A stretch of 64,000 nucleotides of DNA from PALSA-607 sp963825425 (GCA_963825425.1 CAWGTF010000017.1:124001-188000); one strand, 5' to 3'; positions 47,313 through 58,848 are shown, counted from the first letter of the stretch. A program made the numbers and translations. Notes: generated by a model not told the origin, from the letters alone.

Positions 47313-48038
47313 TCAGCCGCCGCCGCAGCCCTCGTTGTAGTACATGTACCAGCCCGGGCGCTGGGCGGGGGCAACCAGAACGGTGATTTCGCCCATCTGC
47401 TGGATGTCGGCGCCGAAGCCGTCAGTGCCCTGGTCGGTCGTCTTCACCTTCGAGACCATGTCGAACTGGCAGCTGTAGTCGCCACCGGCCGGGTTCAAGG
47501 TGCAGCTGTGGAAGCTGAAGGTGTTGACCCACTGGCGTTCGTTCTCCAGCGCCGCGCGCGAGTCCGGCGTCGTGACGTGCATCTCCGCCTTGAGGTCGTG
47601 CAGATTGTAGGCGGCAACCAGGTAGCGCATCGCGGCATCGGGAGTCGTGAAATGCGGAGGCGAGCCGACAGCGTCAATCGTCGAGTTGGACGGGCCCGGC
47701 TTGGACGGGCCCGGCACGGACGGCGGGAGCACGGACGGCGGGAGCACGGACGGCGGGAGCACGGACGGCGGGTGGGCGGTCGTCGCGGCGCCAGCGGACG
47801 GCGGCAGGCTGGCGACCGGTGCTGCCGTGGCGGGTGGGGGGGTGCTCGCGACGGCCGACGGTGGCGGGAGTGTGGCGGGCGCGACGTGGACGACGGGCAC
47901 GGCCCGGCCGGACGGTGCGACCGGGGCGGCGGTCTTGACCGCCGGGCTCGCGCACGCTCCAAGGGTGAGTCCGATGCTCAGGACAGCTACGCCCACTGTT
48001 GAAGTCCGAATGACCGCTGCGATCCGTTTGCCTGGCAT
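47313..48038 (-). CDS. Proline-rich lipoprotein of unknown function
   Basis: The 241-residue protein has a lipoprotein signal (VAVLSIGLTLGAC, cysteine near residue 28) and an about 80-residue Pro/Ala/Ser linker. The linker includes tandem LPPSV units, and a short C-terminal domain follows with YLVAAYNLHDLKAEMHVTT, two cysteines (CTLNPAGGDYSC) and YMYYNEGCGGG. The domain may bind a surface ligand, but I do not recognise it. ATG 48038 follows GGGGGA by 3-4 nt. It is separated from sdhC by 127 nt. Confidence 0.78.
   Translation of the reverse strand: MPGKRIAAVIRTSTVGVAVLSIGLTLGACASPAVKTAAPVAPSGRAVPVVHVAPATLPPPSAVASTPPPATAAPVASLPPSAGAATTAHPPSVLPPSVLPPSVLPPSVPGPSKPGPSNSTIDAVGSPPHFTTPDAAMRYLVAAYNLHDLKAEMHVTTPDSRAALENERQWVNTFSFHSCTLNPAGGDYSCQFDMVSKVKTTDQGTDGFGADIQQMGEITVLVAPAQRPGWYMYYNEGCGGG
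47686..47772. repeat. 15-nt tandem repeats inside the lipoprotein linker
   Basis: Two perfect copies of TTGGACGGGCCCGGC (47686-47715) are followed by three perfect copies and one partial copy of ACGGACGGCGGGAGC (47716-47772). On the coding strand these give PGPSK/PGPSN and LPPSV units. The perfect identity suggests recent slippage, so copy number probably varies between strains. Confidence 0.85.
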
Positions 48039-48109
48039 GTTTCCCCCGACGTTCGATGCGAGTGTCAGGTAGACGCCGATGCCCGGAGAAACGGTTGACA
48101 AGGCCTTTC

Positions 48110-48907
48110 TTAGATCGCGACTGCAGTCCGGCGAGCGAGGTACAGGTCGCACCGGCGATGGATCGCAAGTACGCCGCCAGCGTCGTCGATCACCTTGGCG
48201 ATCTCGGCGAGAATCGCTTCGCGTTGTGCCGGCTCGAGGATCAGCAGGTGCGAGGTCGATGCCGCATAGGCCAACCACGCAGCTGTCGAGTAGCTGTGCA
48301 CCGACTGATAGGCGCGCACCTCAACGTCCGCGAAGGTTTGTTGCTCTTCCATCTCGTCGCGCGGCCACGCCGGCGGCGTCCGGTCGGGACTCGGCCGGTT
48401 CGAGTCGGTGATCCCATGCCGGCGGTAGACATCGGCGACCTGCGACCCCAGCGGCGTGAGGTGTGACTGCTCGCGGTTCCAGAACAGCGCGATCAGGCCG
48501 CCCTCGCGCAACATGCTGGCCGCCTTCGCCCACCGTTGTTCGGGCGACGTCCAGTGCCACGACTGCGCGGCGAGCAACCCGTCATAAAGCTGTGCGGGCT
48601 GGAAATCCTCGAACGCCGAGACAACGACCGACACTCCCGGCAACAGGCGAGTGTTCTCGGTAAGCACCGCGGCCATCTGGGGGTCGGGTTCGACGCAGGT
48701 CATCGTGAGCCCGCGGACGCCGAACAGCACGGTCGCCTTGCCGGTACCCGCGCCCACTTCGACCACATCGTGTCCCGGGAGTAGCGACACCACATCGTCA
48801 ACCAACTCAGTGGTGTACGACGGTCGGGCCCGGTCGTAGTCGCGGGCTACCGCGCCGAAGCTGCGTGCGCGGATCGCAACCGCGTCGCCGGGCGGCGATG
48901 TGCTCAC
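48110..48907 (-). CDS. Class I SAM-dependent methyltransferase
   Basis: This 265-residue methyltransferase has a Rossmann fold: motif I DVVEVGAGTGKATVLF, an acidic strand end MTCVEPDPQM, motif SAFEDFQPAQ and AQSWHWTSPEQRWAKAASML, typical of the UbiE/COQ5-like small-molecule methyltransferases. Substrate unknown. The neighbours do not suggest a pathway. The frame is clean and length normal for the family. Confidence 0.9.
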   Translation of the reverse strand: MSTSPPGDAVAIRARSFGAVARDYDRARPSYTTELVDDVVSLLPGHDVVEVGAGTGKATVLFGVRGLTMTCVEPDPQMAAVLTENTRLLPGVSVVVSAFEDFQPAQLYDGLLAAQSWHWTSPEQRWAKAASMLREGGLIALFWNREQSHLTPLGSQVADVYRRHGITDSNRPSPDRTPPAWPRDEMEEQQTFADVEVRAYQSVHSYSTAAWLAYAASTSHLLILEPAQREAILAEIAKVIDDAGGVLAIHRRCDLYLARRTAVAI

Positions 48908-49008
48908 GCGGTCTAGTCTGCCCCAGGTGTCAGTCTCGTCCGAGACTGCCTCTCAACATATGAGATGACGGTCTCGACTCGTGGGATGGCGGGGTTACGC
49001 TCGCCGAC

Positions 49009-50220
49009 GTGGGAACGTCACGTCGCCGCTGGCTGATCCTCGGCTTGGGTTGGTCGGCTCAGGCCGCGATGTGCTGCTACGTCTACGGACTCCCCATGCT
49101 GATCCCGGCAATCCGGCACACCTATGGCATTTCGTTGGCTCGGGCCGGCGTGGTCGTGGCGTCGCCCGGCTTCGGCGTCCTGCTCACGTTGTTTGCTTGG
49201 GGCTACGCCGCTGACCGGTGGGGCGAGCGACTGGTGATCGCGCTCGGGCTCGCCGGCGGGTCTGCCTTTCTCACCGCGGCCTGCTTTGTGCACGGGCTGA
49301 GTGCGTTGTGCGTATTGCTGGCGCTGGCCGGCGCAGCGGGAGCCTCGGTGAACGCGGCGAGCGGACGCGTCGTCCTCGGGTGGTTCGACGCGCGCGAGCG
49401 TGGCTTCGCGATGGGCGTGCGACAGACAGCGCAGCCGCTCGGAGTCGGACTCGCCGCCTTGACCTTGCCCGCACTCGCGCGGCACGGGTTGTCGATGGCG
49501 TTCGTGTTCCCTGCGGCCCTGTGCGCCGGAGTGGCTGTCCTGGTATTGGCGCTCGTCACCGATCCACCGCGTGCTGCGACGACGGCGTCGGGGGAGACCC
49601 GTTCTCCGTACCGCACCGCGCAGTTATGGCGAGTACACGGGTCGAGCATGTTGCTCGTCGTTCCGCAGTTCGCCGTGTCCGCGTTCGTGCTGGAGTACCT
49701 CGTGAACCAACGGCACTGGGAGGTACTCGCGGCAGGTCGTCTGGTGTTTGCCATGCAGGTGGCCGGCGCCGCGGGCCGCGTCGGTGCGGGCGCGTGGTCC
49801 GACCGCGTTGGTAGCCGGCTGCGACCGATGCGGCAGATCGCCGTCGCAAGTGCACTGACGATGGTGGCCATCGCAACTGGAGATGCACGGCACGCCGCGT
49901 TCGTCGTCCTTGCGTTCGCAGTCGGTGCAGTCGTCACGGTGACCGACAACGGTCTTGGATTCACTGCCGTTGCGGAGATCGCCGGGTCGGCGTGGGCAGG
50001 GCGCGCGCTCGGTGCGCAGAACACCGCGCAGAACATCGCCGCAATCCTGACACCCCCGCTGCTCGGCGTCCTGATTGAAAGCACTTCCTACAGCACCGGC
50101 TTCTTGGTCGCGGCGATCTTCCCGGTGATAGCCGCCGTCCTCACGCCCGTTCCGGGTCGGGCCCGTCTCGGCGTCGCATCGCCAGTCGAGCCGTCGGAAG
50201 TGGAACACTTACCGGCATGA
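49009..50220 (+). CDS. Major facilitator superfamily transporter
   Basis: The 403-residue protein has about 12 membrane helices. The loop 2-3 segment GYAADRWGERLVIALGL and the loop 8-9 equivalent AGAWSDRVGSRLRPMRQ both match the MFS pattern (GxxxDRxGxR). The start is GTG 49009. Its stop overlaps the ATG of the next gene (ATGA), so the pair is co-translated. Substrate unknown; the paired cupin suggests a small organic compound. Confidence 0.92.
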   Translation: MGTSRRRWLILGLGWSAQAAMCCYVYGLPMLIPAIRHTYGISLARAGVVVASPGFGVLLTLFAWGYAADRWGERLVIALGLAGGSAFLTAACFVHGLSALCVLLALAGAAGASVNAASGRVVLGWFDARERGFAMGVRQTAQPLGVGLAALTLPALARHGLSMAFVFPAALCAGVAVLVLALVTDPPRAATTASGETRSPYRTAQLWRVHGSSMLLVVPQFAVSAFVLEYLVNQRHWEVLAAGRLVFAMQVAGAAGRVGAGAWSDRVGSRLRPMRQIAVASALTMVAIATGDARHAAFVVLAFAVGAVVTVTDNGLGFTAVAEIAGSAWAGRALGAQNTAQNIAAILTPPLLGVLIESTSYSTGFLVAAIFPVIAAVLTPVPGRARLGVASPVEPSEVEHLPA

Positions 50221-50609
50221 CATTCGCGCCCGTGAACTTGACCGCTGCATTGGCTTCATTTGACGAGGTGTACAGCCCGCGGATCGTCGCGCGGGTGAAC
50301 GACTACGACGTGCGCATCGCCCATGCTCGGGGCGAGCACGTCTGGCACGTGCACGAGGACACCGACGAGTTCTTCCTCGTCCTCGACGGGCAGTTCGAAG
50401 TCACGGTTCGTGACTCTACGGGCGCCGAGACCACCGTCCTGTTGCGCGAAGGCGACACGTTCGTCGTGCCGAAAGGCACCGAGCACAAGCCATCGTCGTC
50501 CGGTGGTTCGATCCTGATGTTCGAACCGGCGGGGACGTCGACCACTGGCGACCGGCACGAGGGCGAGATTCCCTCCCACGTCGACAGCACGACGGGCCAC
50601 CAGCTGTAG
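50217..50609 (+). CDS. Cupin-domain protein
   Basis: This 130-residue beta-barrel cupin has motif 1 GEHVWHVHEDTDEFFLVLDG, containing three histidines or acids that usually bind metal, and motif 2 EGDTFVVPKGTEHKP. Members are small metal-dependent enzymes or binding proteins. It overlaps the MFS stop (ATGA), so it probably processes or senses what that transporter moves. The start is ATG 50217. Confidence 0.92.
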   Translation: MTFAPVNLTAALASFDEVYSPRIVARVNDYDVRIAHARGEHVWHVHEDTDEFFLVLDGQFEVTVRDSTGAETTVLLREGDTFVVPKGTEHKPSSSGGSILMFEPAGTSTTGDRHEGEIPSHVDSTTGHQL

Positions 50610-50710
50610 CCGCGCGAGCAAATAGGGCGTATCTGCGTACGACCACGTACGATGGGGTAATCCCAATGAGACACGTCTTGGGAGCCCACCCTGGTCTGGA
50701 GCACTTTCTC

Positions 50711-52594
<1,884 letters not shown>

Positions 52595-52614
52595 CCGTCC
52601 GGCGGTTGCGATGC

Positions 52615-52672
52615 CGAGTGAAGGAATTCGGTCGTCTAAATCGCTGAGAAGCAGCCGAATTGCCTTCACTCG
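52615..52672. repeat. Dispersed hairpin repeat, copy 2
   Basis: CGAGTGAAGGAATTCGG (52615-52631) pairs with CCGAATTGCCTTCACTCG (52655-52672), with one bulged base and a loop of about 23 nt. The arms match copy 1 at 681-736, while the loops differ apart from a shared TCGT start. Its right arm supplies the stop codon of the opposite-strand membrane gene. Confidence 0.8.
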
Positions 52673-53037
52673 ACACGCGGGATGGGCTGCGTGTCGTGGG
52701 CTTCCACCGGCGCGGCCACGGCGTTCGGCGCGGTCGCGAAGACCTGCCTGGTGACTGTCTGCGTGGCACCTAGTGGAGGCGTGCCTAGGGCTGCCGTCGC
52801 GGGGTTGGCGATGTACGGATCCATCGGCTGGCCGGTGTCGCGAAGGTACATCGACACGCCGAAGTTCAGCAGCAGATCGAAGACCCCGACCAGCAGCAAA
52901 ATGGCGCCGACGGTGTGCACGTCCAACGTCGCACCGTGTTTCGCGCTGTGGTAGGTGATCGTCCCAGTCGTGACCGCGAACGCGAGCACGGCGCCGCCGA
53001 CGATGAAGATCAGACTGCGTGTTAGCCAAGTAACCAT
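52666..53037 (-). CDS. Small two-helix membrane protein
   Basis: This 123-residue protein has two predicted membrane helices (LIFIVGGAVLAFAVTTG and AILLLVGVFDLLLNFGVSM) and a Pro/Ala-rich cytoplasmic or outside tail. It resembles small actinobacterial membrane proteins of the DUF6458 kind, though I would not press the name. Its TGA lies within the hairpin repeat arm (CGAGTGA), so the element insertion may have set the C-terminus. Convergent with typA. Confidence 0.7.
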   Translation of the reverse strand: MVTWLTRSLIFIVGGAVLAFAVTTGTITYHSAKHGATLDVHTVGAILLLVGVFDLLLNFGVSMYLRDTGQPMDPYIANPATAALGTPPLGATQTVTRQVFATAPNAVAAPVEAHDTQPIPRVE

Positions 53038-53085
53038 GTGACGGGTGTACCCACCGCCAACCCGATATGCACCCGAAGTCGGCGA

Positions 53086-55183
53086 TTATCCGCCTGAAGC
53101 TACTTCCGATAGCCCGAGTGACTCGCGGATGAACTGCACCTCGAGCTTGATCAGATTCGCCGCGACGTCCTCCTGGGACGTCATGTGAGTCACGCCCGAC
53201 AGCGGTAGCACGGTGTGCGGTCGGCCGGCGGCCAGCAGCGCGGTCGACAGTCTCAGACTGTGGGCTGCGACAACGTTGTCGTCGGCCAGTCCGTGCACGA
53301 TCATCAGCGGGCGGCTAAGTGACGGGGCATCGGCCAGCAGTGAACTGATCGCGTACGACGCTGCCGAGGTGTCCACGCCGAGGTAGCGCTCCGTGTAGTA
53401 CGTGTCGTACAAGCTCCAGTCGGTCACGGGCGCACCTGCGACGGCAGCATGAAAGACATCGGGACGCCGCAGCACCGCGAGTGCCGCGAGATAACCCCCG
53501 AAGGACCAACCCCGGATCGCGACCTTCGACATATCCAAGTCGGGATGCGTGGCTGCCACCGACTGCAAGGCCTCGACCTGATCCTCGAGTACCACCGTCG
53601 CGAGATCGCCGGCCACTGCGCGCTCCCACGCAAGGCCGCGTCCGGGCGTGCCACGACCGTCGATGATCACCACCGCGAATCCCTGGTCGGCCAGCCATTG
53701 CGAGTTGAGGTACGCCCCGCGCGATGCGACCACTCGTTGCGCATGCGGGCCGCCGTACGGGTCCATCAGCACCGGCAGCTGACCGGAACCCTCGACATGG
53801 TCGCGCGGCAACACCAGTGCGGTGCGTAGCTCGCGGCGTCCCTGCTTCGAGATCGAAACGCGAGGCGAGAACGGTGCTGGCTCGGCGAACGATGCGATGC
53901 GTCCGACCTCGACACCGTTCTTGCGGACGGCGGTTTGCGCGCCGTCGGCGGACAGCGTTGCGCTCGTCACGACGAGCACGTCGCTCGCGCCGATGCCCGT
54001 GTGTACGCCGGGCTCCGTGGTCAACGCGAGGCAATCGCCGTCGCCGAAATAGCCCCACAGGTGCTGTTCTGTGGGCTCGGTCGACGCGCTGAACAGGACG
54101 TCGGCACTGCACGCGAGAACGGCGCGCACCTGCAACCCGATCGGCGACACGACCTGATCGCCGACCAGCAGCCGCCGGGTGTCGTCGACGTCAACCGTGC
54201 ACACGAGCCGGCCGTCGGGCAGCCGGTCGGGCACGCCCGGGATCACCTCGAGCCAGTCGGGGTCGGTGTCTTCGCGAACCAGGATTGTCGCGCCCGTATC
54301 AGTGTCGACGTCGACAAGCCGCATGGTCCGCTGGTCGCGCGATGCGAGCTGCAGCAACGGTGGGCTGCCGGTTCGCCACCGCACGTTTACCAAATAGGGG
54401 AAGGCATCGACGTCCCACGAAATGTCCGTACGCTGACCGTCGAGATGCAGCAGCGACAACGACACCACAGCATTCGCGGTGCCGGCAGCCGGGTAGCGGA
54501 TCGCGTGCGGCGCCCGATCGGGGTTCGCCGGATCGCCGATGTGCCATTCCTGCACGCCTGATTCGTCGACGCGCGCGGCGAGTAGCGATCGGCCGTCGGG
54601 TGCCCACCAGAACCCACGTTGGCGGCCCATTTCCTCGGCCGCGACGAACTCGGCAAGGCCCCACGTCACGCCCGACTCGCTGATGAGCTCACGGTCGGAC
54701 CCGTCGCCCTCGACGTCGACCACTCGCAGCGCGCCGCCGGTCGCGTAGGCCACGGTGCGTCCGGTCGGATCGAGGCGCGGATCGAAGACCAGACCGGCGG
54801 CGGCGAGCTTGACGGGCACTCCTGGTCGAGACGTCGACCACGAAGAGGTGACCGGACAACGCAAAGGCGGCTCGGGTGACCGCCGCGTCGGTGGAGTACG
54901 CGACGATGCCGGCTGCCTGCTCGCGGGCTCTCTCACGGCGGGCCCGCTCGGCGTCCGGGAGTGCGTCGAGTCCTGCGGTCAGCAGTTCGACGGGGTCAGC
55001 GAGCAGGATTTCGATGCCGGCCGCTACCTCGTAGCTCCAGAGGCAGGTCGCCCGGTCGGTGCCGCTCCTCGAGCGCAAGAACAGCACCCGCGCGCCGTCC
55101 GGGGAGACGGTGAAGCCGCGCGGTCGGCCAAGGGTGAACCGTGCGGTGCGTGCCTGCAGCCGCAGGAAAGAGTCGTCAGTCAC
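53086..55183 (-). CDS. Prolyl oligopeptidase-family (S9, dipeptidyl-peptidase IV-like) serine peptidase; one apparent frameshift
   Basis: This is an S9 peptidase of 698 residues after correction: an N-terminal beta-propeller with repeated D/GR strand units, then an alpha/beta-hydrolase domain. Nucleophile motif GWSFGGYLAAL, acid in HGLADDNV and histidine in SGVTHMTSQED form the triad. The N-terminal 120 residues, from GTG 55183 (TDDSFLRLQARTARF), are in another frame; removing one base near 54824 gives FVVDVSTGVPVKLAAAGL. There is no signal peptide, so it probably trims cytosolic peptides. A polar DPP IV-like specificity is inferred from overall layout. Confidence 0.92.
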
Positions 55184-55252
55184 CGGGCTGATCCTGCCAT
55201 CACGTGGGACCGCTCGGCTGTGGGCTGCGATGTCGGCTCCGGTCATGTCACA

Positions 55253-55304
55253 GGAGCCGCTCTGACATGTCGGCGGAGCCGCTCTGACTTGTCGGCGGAG
55301 CCGC
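55253..55304. repeat. 22-nt tandem repeat between the S9 peptidase and mshB
   Basis: GGAGCCGCTCTGACATGTCGGC (two blocks, 55253-55274) is followed directly by a copy with one difference (55275-55296) and a partial third copy (55297-55304). It lies just upstream of the mshB start in the divergent promoter gap, so it may affect expression spacing. Confidence 0.8.
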
Positions 55305-55318
55305 ATAGGGTTGCTCGC

Positions 55319-56174
55319 ATGACTGATCGCAGCTTGTTGCTCGTGCACGCCCATCCGGACGACGAGACGATCGGTACCGGCGCCACGATGGCGAAGTACG
55401 TTGCCGATGGCGCGAACGTCACCCTCGTCACCTGCACGCTCGGCGAAGAGGGCGAGGTTCTAGTACCTGAGCTCGCGGGCATCGCGGCCGACAAGGCCGA
55501 CCAGCTCGGCGGCTGGCGGATCCACGAGCTTCAGCAGGCGTGCAAGGCACTCGGCGTCCGCGATCATCGATTTCTTGGCGGCGCCGGCGGTTACCGCGAC
55601 TCCGGGATGATGGACACCCCCGCCAATCAGAATCCGCGCTGCTTTTGGCAGGCCGACCTCGAGGTTGCGACGGCGCAGCTCGTTCGAGATCATTCGCGAA
55701 GTCCGGCCGCAGGTGGTCGTGACGTACGACGACTTCGGTGGCTACGGGCATCCCGATCACATTCAGGCGCATCGGGTTACCGTCCGGGCAGTCGAGCTGA
55801 CCAGCGACATCGTCGCGAAGCTCTACTACTCGGCGGTCCCGCGGTCCTTCATGCAGTTGAGTATCGACGCAATGAAGGAGGGTGGGCACGAGTTCTTCGG
55901 TGGCATCGAGAGCGCGGACGACGTGCCTTTCGCAAGGGACGACGACGACATCACTACGCAGGTCGATGCGCGCGACTATCTCGACCTCAAGATGGAGGCG
56001 ATGCGCGCCCACGCCAGCCAGATCGAGACCGACGGGCCGTTCTTCGCGCTGTCGAACCACATTGGGCATAAGGCGTTCGGATTGGAGCACTACGTGCTCA
56101 TGGCGGGTAAGAAGGGGCCCGGCGATTCCCCGGGCGGCCGCGACTGGGAAGCGGACCTGTTCGCCGGACTGTGA
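55319..56174 (+). CDS. mshB: PIG-L family deacetylase, MshB type (mycothiol biosynthesis); one apparent frameshift
   Basis: This 284-residue enzyme (corrected) deacetylates N-acetylglucosaminyl-inositol in mycothiol synthesis. The zinc motif VHAHPDDETIGTGATM is at the start, and GGYGHPDHIQAHRV supplies the third histidine. CTLGEEGEVLVPEL and the C-terminal GGRDWEADLFAGL match MshB. The frame changes near 55684: removing one C joins ATAQLV to EIIREVRPQVVVTYDDFG. As given, the enzyme would lose its second zinc half. The start is ATG 55319. Mycothiol places the organism in Actinobacteria. Confidence 0.93.
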
Positions 56175-56339
56175 GACGGCGCTGAGCCGAACGGGTGAAC
56201 CAATTACGCACAGTAGCCGCGCGCGCGGCGAGCCTGGAACACTCAGGGAATGCACGCCGGCGGGCGGCTAGACGACGGCCGCCGAACGTGTCATCGGCAG
56301 CTTCACCCCGCACCTTGAGCCCAGCAGGGGGAGATTTCC

Positions 56340-58370
56340 TTGAGCGACCGGAAGCACCCGTTCGACCAGCTCGCCACGGTCTCTGCGGGATCGGTGCTGA
56401 ACGCCGACATCGCCGATGTAGGTCGCTACCGCGAGCGCGCCCGCAGGCAGCGGTTGTGGCGCCTGTCGGTGTTCGTTGGACTCCCGACGTTGTTCCTCTG
56501 GTCGCGGATCATCGTGCACCGTCCGTTCAATGTCTTCGCGCTGCCACACGTCAACCTGACGATCGTCGCGCTCTTCTTCGTGCCCGTATTGCTGCTCGTC
56601 GGCATGATCGTCATGTATGCCAGCTACGGGCGCTCGCCGCACTTTGTCGTGCGACCCGAGCAGATCGACGTCCGCCTGTCTGATGTCGTTGGCATCGACC
56701 TCGTAAAGGCCGAAGTCGTGCGGTCGCTCAACCTTTTCTTGGCACACAAGGCTTTTTCGAGTGAGATGGGCGGTCGGCCGCGACGCGGTTTGCTCTTCGA
56801 CGGCCCGCCCGGCACCGGCAAGACCTACACGGCGAAGGCCCTGGCGGCCGAGGCGAACGTGCCGTTCCTGTTCGCGACTGCGACCTCCTTCCAGTCGAGC
56901 ATGCAGGGAGCGACCCAGCGCAAAGTGCGCTCGTACTTCAAGGCGCTGCGCGCGTTGGCCCGCAAGGAGGGTGGCGCGATCGGGTTCATCGACGAGTTCG
57001 ACGCACTCGGTGGATCGCGCTCGGGAGTCGCCGGGTCAACTCCATCGGCGGCGCTCGACGGGATGCCGATGTCCTGTGGCGGCCTCGAGGGCCTCGCCAA
57101 TGTGGTGGCGCCCGCGACCCAGCAGACTCAGTTCGTCGGCAGCGGCGATCTCGGCATGGCGGTGCAAGAACTTCTTGTGCAGCTGCAGTCTTTCGACCAG
57201 CCAACGGCTGGCGAGCGGTTCATCGGCATGTTCACCGACGCCGCAAACCTGTTGCTGCCCGCGACGCACCAACTGAAGAAGCCTGCTGTGAAGTCGTCGA
57301 ACATCATGCTGATCGCCTCGACGAACCGGCCTGACTCACTCGACCCCGCGTTGATGCGGCCCGGTCGATTCGACCAGCGACTCACCTTCGACCGGCCTGA
57401 CAAGGCCGGACGTGGCGAGCTGATCGCCCACTTCCTGGCCCGCAAGGCCCACGCCGCCGAGCTCGACGACCCGCAGCGGCGCGAGGCGCTCGCCGCGGTC
57501 ACCCAGGGGTACAGCCCGGCAATGCTCGAGGGGATGTTCGACGAGGCGCTGATCAACGCCGTGCAAGAGGACCGCAGGGCAATGACCTGGTTCGACGTCG
57601 AGCACGCCCGGCTCGACAGCGAGATCGGGCTCGGGCAGCCGGTTCTCTACACCGACCACGAGGCGAAGTTGATCGCGACTCATGAGTCCGGCCACGCCAC
57701 CATCGCGTGGCTGGTTGCTCCGGGTCGCCGGCTCGAGGTCCTGAGCATCATCAAGCGGCGCAGCGCGCTCGGCTTGCTCGCCCACGGCGACCGTGAAGAG
57801 GTCTACCTCCAGTCGCGCAGCGAACTGCTCGGCCTCATCGCCATCTCGATGGGTGGCCAGTCCGCCGAGGAGCTCTTCTTCGGCGACGTCTCCACCGGTC
57901 CAAGCGGGGACCTGCTCGCGGCAACCCGGGTTGCCGCGAGCATGGTCGGCGCCTGCGGCATGGAAGGTTCGCTGGTCTCTTTCGGCGCTGTCCAGAACAG
58001 CGGATTCTCCGACACCAACATCGTCGGCCGCGTTCTCGGCGACAAGGACGGCCGGGCGGCGGTCGAAGAGGTGCTGCAGCAACAAAAGCTGCGGGCGAAG
58101 GCTTTGCTCGACGACAACCGGCACCTGGTCATTGCCCTTCGCGATGCGCTGCTCGAGCGGCATGAACTCATCGGCACCGAGATCACCGACATTCTCGAGC
58201 AGGCGCAACGCGGGCATCCGGCTCGCGGCACCCGCGGCTTCGGGTCGGGCACGGCTCCCGCCGCATCGGATTCAGTCATCGACCTGCGCGAGCCTGCTGC
58301 GCTACCGGTGCCGACGCAGGGCATCGGTCCGCGAGACACGCGAGAGCCCAGGGTCGAACCTGCCGGATAG
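56340..58370 (+). CDS. Divergent FtsH-like AAA+ membrane metalloprotease
   Basis: This 676-residue protein has two N-terminal membrane helices (about 41-57 and 73-94) with almost no loop between them, an AAA+ domain and a zinc peptidase. Walker A is GPPGTGKT (155-162), Walker B IGFIDEFDALG, the second region of homology STNRPDSLDPALMRPGRFD and the zinc motif HESGH (448-452). An extra about 60 residues lie between Walker B and STNRP, compared with FtsH, and the periplasmic loop of FtsH is missing. The start is TTG 56340 behind AGGGGGAGA. It may be a special-purpose FtsH paralogue; a housekeeping FtsH is not in the window. Confidence 0.88.
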   Translation: MSDRKHPFDQLATVSAGSVLNADIADVGRYRERARRQRLWRLSVFVGLPTLFLWSRIIVHRPFNVFALPHVNLTIVALFFVPVLLLVGMIVMYASYGRSPHFVVRPEQIDVRLSDVVGIDLVKAEVVRSLNLFLAHKAFSSEMGGRPRRGLLFDGPPGTGKTYTAKALAAEANVPFLFATATSFQSSMQGATQRKVRSYFKALRALARKEGGAIGFIDEFDALGGSRSGVAGSTPSAALDGMPMSCGGLEGLANVVAPATQQTQFVGSGDLGMAVQELLVQLQSFDQPTAGERFIGMFTDAANLLLPATHQLKKPAVKSSNIMLIASTNRPDSLDPALMRPGRFDQRLTFDRPDKAGRGELIAHFLARKAHAAELDDPQRREALAAVTQGYSPAMLEGMFDEALINAVQEDRRAMTWFDVEHARLDSEIGLGQPVLYTDHEAKLIATHESGHATIAWLVAPGRRLEVLSIIKRRSALGLLAHGDREEVYLQSRSELLGLIAISMGGQSAEELFFGDVSTGPSGDLLAATRVAASMVGACGMEGSLVSFGAVQNSGFSDTNIVGRVLGDKDGRAAVEEVLQQQKLRAKALLDDNRHLVIALRDALLERHELIGTEITDILEQAQRGHPARGTRGFGSGTAPAASDSVIDLREPAALPVPTQGIGPRDTREPRVEPAG

Positions 58371-58379
58371 CCTGCCGCG

Positions 58380-58841
58380 GTGAGCGGTGACGGGCGCGGC
58401 GCCCTGGTGACAGCCGCCGCGGCCGTTGCACTCGTCGTCGTCGGCATCGTCGCCGGCTTCATCGGCCTCATCGAGGCCACCGCGCTGCTCCGGCTCGGCC
58501 CGGTACATATCTCCATCGGCGCGGTTATCTCAGTGGTCGCGAACTGCGCGATCGGGCTGGTCGCGGTCTGGGGGCTTGAGAGCCGCGAAGCTGCCGCGCT
58601 CCCGGCGCTTGGCTGGTTTGCGATGGTGGCGGTCGCCCTTTTCGGGCCTCTCCCAGGCGGCGACATTCTGCTGCCCGGCTCCGGCTGGGACGTCGTGTCG
58701 TTCGTCGTGGCTGGAGCAGCAGGTGCAGCCCTGGCGGGCGGGCTAGGCCCCCGGGTCACTTCACCTAGGACCCCGACTTCACCCGAGACCCCGACTTCAC
58801 CGGAGACCCCGACTTCACCCGAGACCCCACTCGACCGATGA
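58380..58841 (+). CDS. Small integral membrane protein, DUF6113-like, with Pro/Thr/Ser repeat tail
   Basis: The 153-residue protein has about four membrane helices (LVTAAAAVALVVVGIVAGFI, VISVVANCAIGLVAVWG, WFAMVAVALF, VVSFVVAGAAGAALAGGL) and a C-terminal tail of PETPTS repeats. The size and position near mshB match the DUF6113 family that often follows mshB in actinobacteria, so this identity is an inference. The start GTG 58380 follows the protease stop by 9 nt, so they may be co-transcribed. The tail repeats are perfect, suggesting recent expansion. Confidence 0.65.
   Translation: MSGDGRGALVTAAAAVALVVVGIVAGFIGLIEATALLRLGPVHISIGAVISVVANCAIGLVAVWGLESREAAALPALGWFAMVAVALFGPLPGGDILLPGSGWDVVSFVVAGAAGAALAGGLGPRVTSPRTPTSPETPTSPETPTSPETPLDR
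58770..58823. repeat. 18-nt tandem repeat in the membrane-protein tail
   Basis: Three units of ACCCCGACTTCACCCGAG (58770-58787, 58788-58805, 58806-58823), the middle one with one difference, encode TPTSPE repeats. Length variation between isolates is likely. Confidence 0.85.
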
Positions 58842-58848
58842 GTCGGTT

